Source: Paenibacillus sp. HGH0039
Lineage (GTDB): Bacteria; Bacillota; Bacilli; Paenibacillales; NBRC-103111
Length of the DNA stretch: 64,000 nucleotides
Assembly (NCBI RefSeq): GCF_000411255.1
Contig: NZ_KE150413.1
Span: 2,704,580 to 2,768,579, forward strand
Direction of reading: 5' to 3'
The notes beneath the pieces are model-generated. The model saw only the letters and a program-made list of their open reading frames with translations, searched no databases and was not told where the DNA came from. Positions 62,247 through 64,000 of this stretch are shown here, in pieces (within the stretch, counting starts at the first letter, position 1; each line of letters opens with the position of its first letter). Made by a program: the position numbers and the translations under genes.

Positions 62247-63173
62247 CTATGAATGAATAAGCCAATCTGTCTCTAACGCATTCCAATTTGGTGTAGGCAC
62301 ATCCGACCTTGCCCTCCATTCAGCAAAGTCCTCATTCAAGGCTGTGAGCTCAACTGCTGTCCCATCAATCAACCGGCTAACTGGAAGCAGGAAGAAGATC
62401 TTCAACGCCCAGCGGATTAAGTTTGGATAGCCGGTAATCCAAGACGCCTGCTTCGCAGGGGTTAACGGGTACCCCAATGATTCAAGTACACGGAAGCCCT
62501 CTCTCATCGCCGCCACTAACTGACGCATTCGCCTGTCGTCACGGACAACCTGTTTCATCTGGAAGCTATGGAACAGAATGACCATGTTCATGGGCACGAC
62601 CAGCACCATGTGGTTTTTCAGCCACGCATCGATCTGATCATGGTAACTGAGCTTGTACTTGGTTCGCATGAATGCCTGCTCCAGCAGGGAGCGAAACGGA
62701 ACGGGACCGTCCAGACCCCCGATGACCATCTCCCCATGGCTGCCACGAATGCAAATGACTCGTCCGTCGGTACGTGTACCTGCGGTAGCTTGGAATCCAA
62801 AAGCGACCTGTTTAGGCGACTGTCCATGTTTAATCAAATGGTCCTGCATGGCATAGGTATTCATATTGTTGCCGACCAATACGATATGACGGCTAACGTT
62901 TTCTGCGAGGATCGGTAGCACAGCCCCGAAATCCGAATATTTCATCATAACGAAGATCAAGTCATACGCGTCACCTGAATCTAGTCTACGAATTACACGA
63001 ACCCGATCAACAGTTGTCTTGCGCTGAAGGTAATGCCGAATGACCAGTCCCTCCTTTTCCAGTTCCTCCGCTCTCTTTCCTCTTGCCAACACAGTCACGT
63101 CATGACCGCCCTTTACTAGGACATGTGCCAGATAGCTTCCCTGCACACCTGCACCGTACACAAGTATATTCAA
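62247..63173 (-). CDS. Ketopantoate reductase-like (PanE/ApbA family) protein
   Basis: 308 residues, TTG start six bases behind AAAGGAGGG. NAD(P) fold NILVYGAGVQGSYLAHVL at the very start. The C-terminal half is helical as in PanE, with Lys-Asn pair in WLKNHMV, but the overall sequence is divergent. The usual family reaction is NADPH-dependent reduction of ketopantoate; many such regulator-linked paralogues act on other 2-keto compounds. Divergent from a TetR gene. Confidence 0.8.
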   Translation of the reverse strand: MNILVYGAGVQGSYLAHVLVKGGHDVTVLARGKRAEELEKEGLVIRHYLQRKTTVDRVRVIRRLDSGDAYDLIFVMMKYSDFGAVLPILAENVSRHIVLVGNNMNTYAMQDHLIKHGQSPKQVAFGFQATAGTRTDGRVICIRGSHGEMVIGGLDGPVPFRSLLEQAFMRTKYKLSYHDQIDAWLKNHMVLVVPMNMVILFHSFQMKQVVRDDRRMRQLVAAMREGFRVLESLGYPLTPAKQASWITGYPNLIRWALKIFFLLPVSRLIDGTAVELTALNEDFAEWRARSDVPTPNWNALETDWLIHS

Positions 63174-63336
63174 TATTATCCCTCCTTTTATAATTAACAG
63201 TTGTTGAATATATATCACCTGTTCATTACAATTAAGATATCATTGGAACGGATGCAGGTGCAATGGCTAATTGCTTTCGTTTCTGTTGAGAAATGAACAA
63301 CGAATGCTGGATGTGTTCAGGAAAGAGGGGAAAACC

Positions 63337-63888
63337 ATGGATCGGCGCATCGTGCGATCAAGACAAATGATTATGCAAGCGTTCATTGGGCTGTTGGGAG
63401 AGCAGGAATTTGAGAGGGTCACCATTCAAGGTATTGCGGATCGGGCCAATGTCAACCGCGGAACGATCTATTTGCATTTTACAGACAAATATGACCTGCT
63501 GGAACAGAGCGTGGAAACGTATCTGATGATGCTTGCTGACAGTTGTGTGCCGGAGGATGGGGCAACCAATGAACTGTCTCGGGAACTGCTGATTCGTGCG
63601 TTCACGTATCTGAAAGAGCATGCAGAAATCTATGGCGTTTTGATTACCAATAAAGGTATTCCGACGTTCAGACACCGCATGACACAGATGATTGAAGCGA
63701 ATATCACCTTGGTGGTGAACCAAATGAAGCTAGAAACCGGTATCCACAGGGATGTATTGGCGCAATTCTTATCCGTTTCCATTACGGGGTTGATTGAGTG
63801 GTGGGTCGTCCAATCTATGCCATATACGCCAGAAGAGATGGTTGAACAGATGGCTAGAGTTTTGGAAGCAAGGCTGCAGTTATGGTAA
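63337..63888 (+). CDS. TetR-family regulator
   Basis: 183 residues from ATG at 63337 (GAGGGG eight bases upstream). HTH: VTIQGIADRANVNRGTIYLHFTDKYDLL; the C-terminal part resembles the TetR_C_7-like group (YLKEHAEIYGVLITNKGIPTF). Divergent from the PanE-like gene with a 163-base AT-rich gap containing AACAG/CTGTT half-sites (about 63198-63222), so probably its repressor. Nothing is seen after its stop to the window end. Confidence 0.88.
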   Translation: MDRRIVRSRQMIMQAFIGLLGEQEFERVTIQGIADRANVNRGTIYLHFTDKYDLLEQSVETYLMMLADSCVPEDGATNELSRELLIRAFTYLKEHAEIYGVLITNKGIPTFRHRMTQMIEANITLVVNQMKLETGIHRDVLAQFLSVSITGLIEWWVVQSMPYTPEEMVEQMARVLEARLQLW

Positions 63889-64000
63889 ACGAAATTTGAA
63901 GTGTGATACCTGCATAAAAGTTTTGAGATTAATTTAATATTTACATGTTCAAACGGGTTTACAGCCAGTTGAAATACTTCCGAGGACTAAAGTTTTTTTG

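Overview
The window reads as chromosomal DNA of a spore-forming Firmicute of the Paenibacillaceae (most likely Paenibacillus or a close relative). This is inferred from mid-range base composition, strong AGGAGG-type ribosome binding sites with many GTG and TTG starts, and the gene families: KinB-like sensor kinase, YjcZ-type tiny spore protein, YhfW-like Rieske oxidoreductase, YolD, YdbS/YdbT, YebC2, a XerS-type recombinase and a modular secreted chitinase. No tRNA, rRNA or CRISPR array was seen.

Layout. 0-2.5 kb: a His-rich zinc/cadmium P-type ATPase entering from the left and its ArsR/CadC-type repressor. 2.5-5.3 kb: KinB-like kinase, a short nitrilase-fold protein and a translationally coupled arylamine N-acetyltransferase. 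5.3-8.1 kb: a cobalamin riboswitch controlling the B12-independent methionine synthase MetE. 8.2-18.7 kb: YolD-like protein, FAD/Rieske oxidoreductase, Eis-like acetyltransferase, an isomerase/oxidoreductase pair, tiny membrane proteins, a large catalase, and a metallo-hydrolase/TetR operon with operators overlapping its promoter. 18.8-24.3 kb: multi-domain chitinase, orphan ABC ATPase, IlvD. 24.4-25.7 kb: an acetamidase/formamidase gene lying between insertion-sequence ends, with what looks like a leftover transposase C-terminus. 25.7-33.7 kb: AraC regulator, TetR/MFS efflux pair, and a four-gene operon of response regulator, kinase, MMPL exporter and a small membrane protein. 33.9-37.7 kb: YceI-like protein, methyltransferase-like protein, acetyltransferase and xerS. 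37.9-49.6 kb: YetF-like protein, hypoxanthine-DNA glycosylase, iron alcohol dehydrogenase, Ohr, the PH-domain pair YdbT/YdbS, a PASTA protein with a degenerate kinase domain, a possible stand-alone CHAT-like protease, cardiolipin synthase and YebC2. 49.6-51.8 kb: a GntR/ABC transporter cassette. 52-56.7 kb: MarR, a UvrA paralogue and a DHA2 drug exporter. 56.7-64 kb: an AT-richer accessory stretch with an amidohydrolase/GntR pair, a DUF4145 protein, decayed recombinase and repeats, and a PanE-like reductase divergent from a TetR regulator.

The most unusual signal is a set of four 28-bp sites (33905, 37692, 49601, 51789) with the 11-6-11 design and the CATAA-N6-TTATGTAAAC core of chromosomal dif, the XerC/XerD target. 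A chromosome normally has one dif. Here one copy lies 5 bp upstream of the xerS promoter, and two copies in direct orientation bracket the complete GntR/ABC cassette, as in dif-flanked modules described on Acinetobacter plasmids. Whether these are recombination sites or operators cannot be settled from the window alone.
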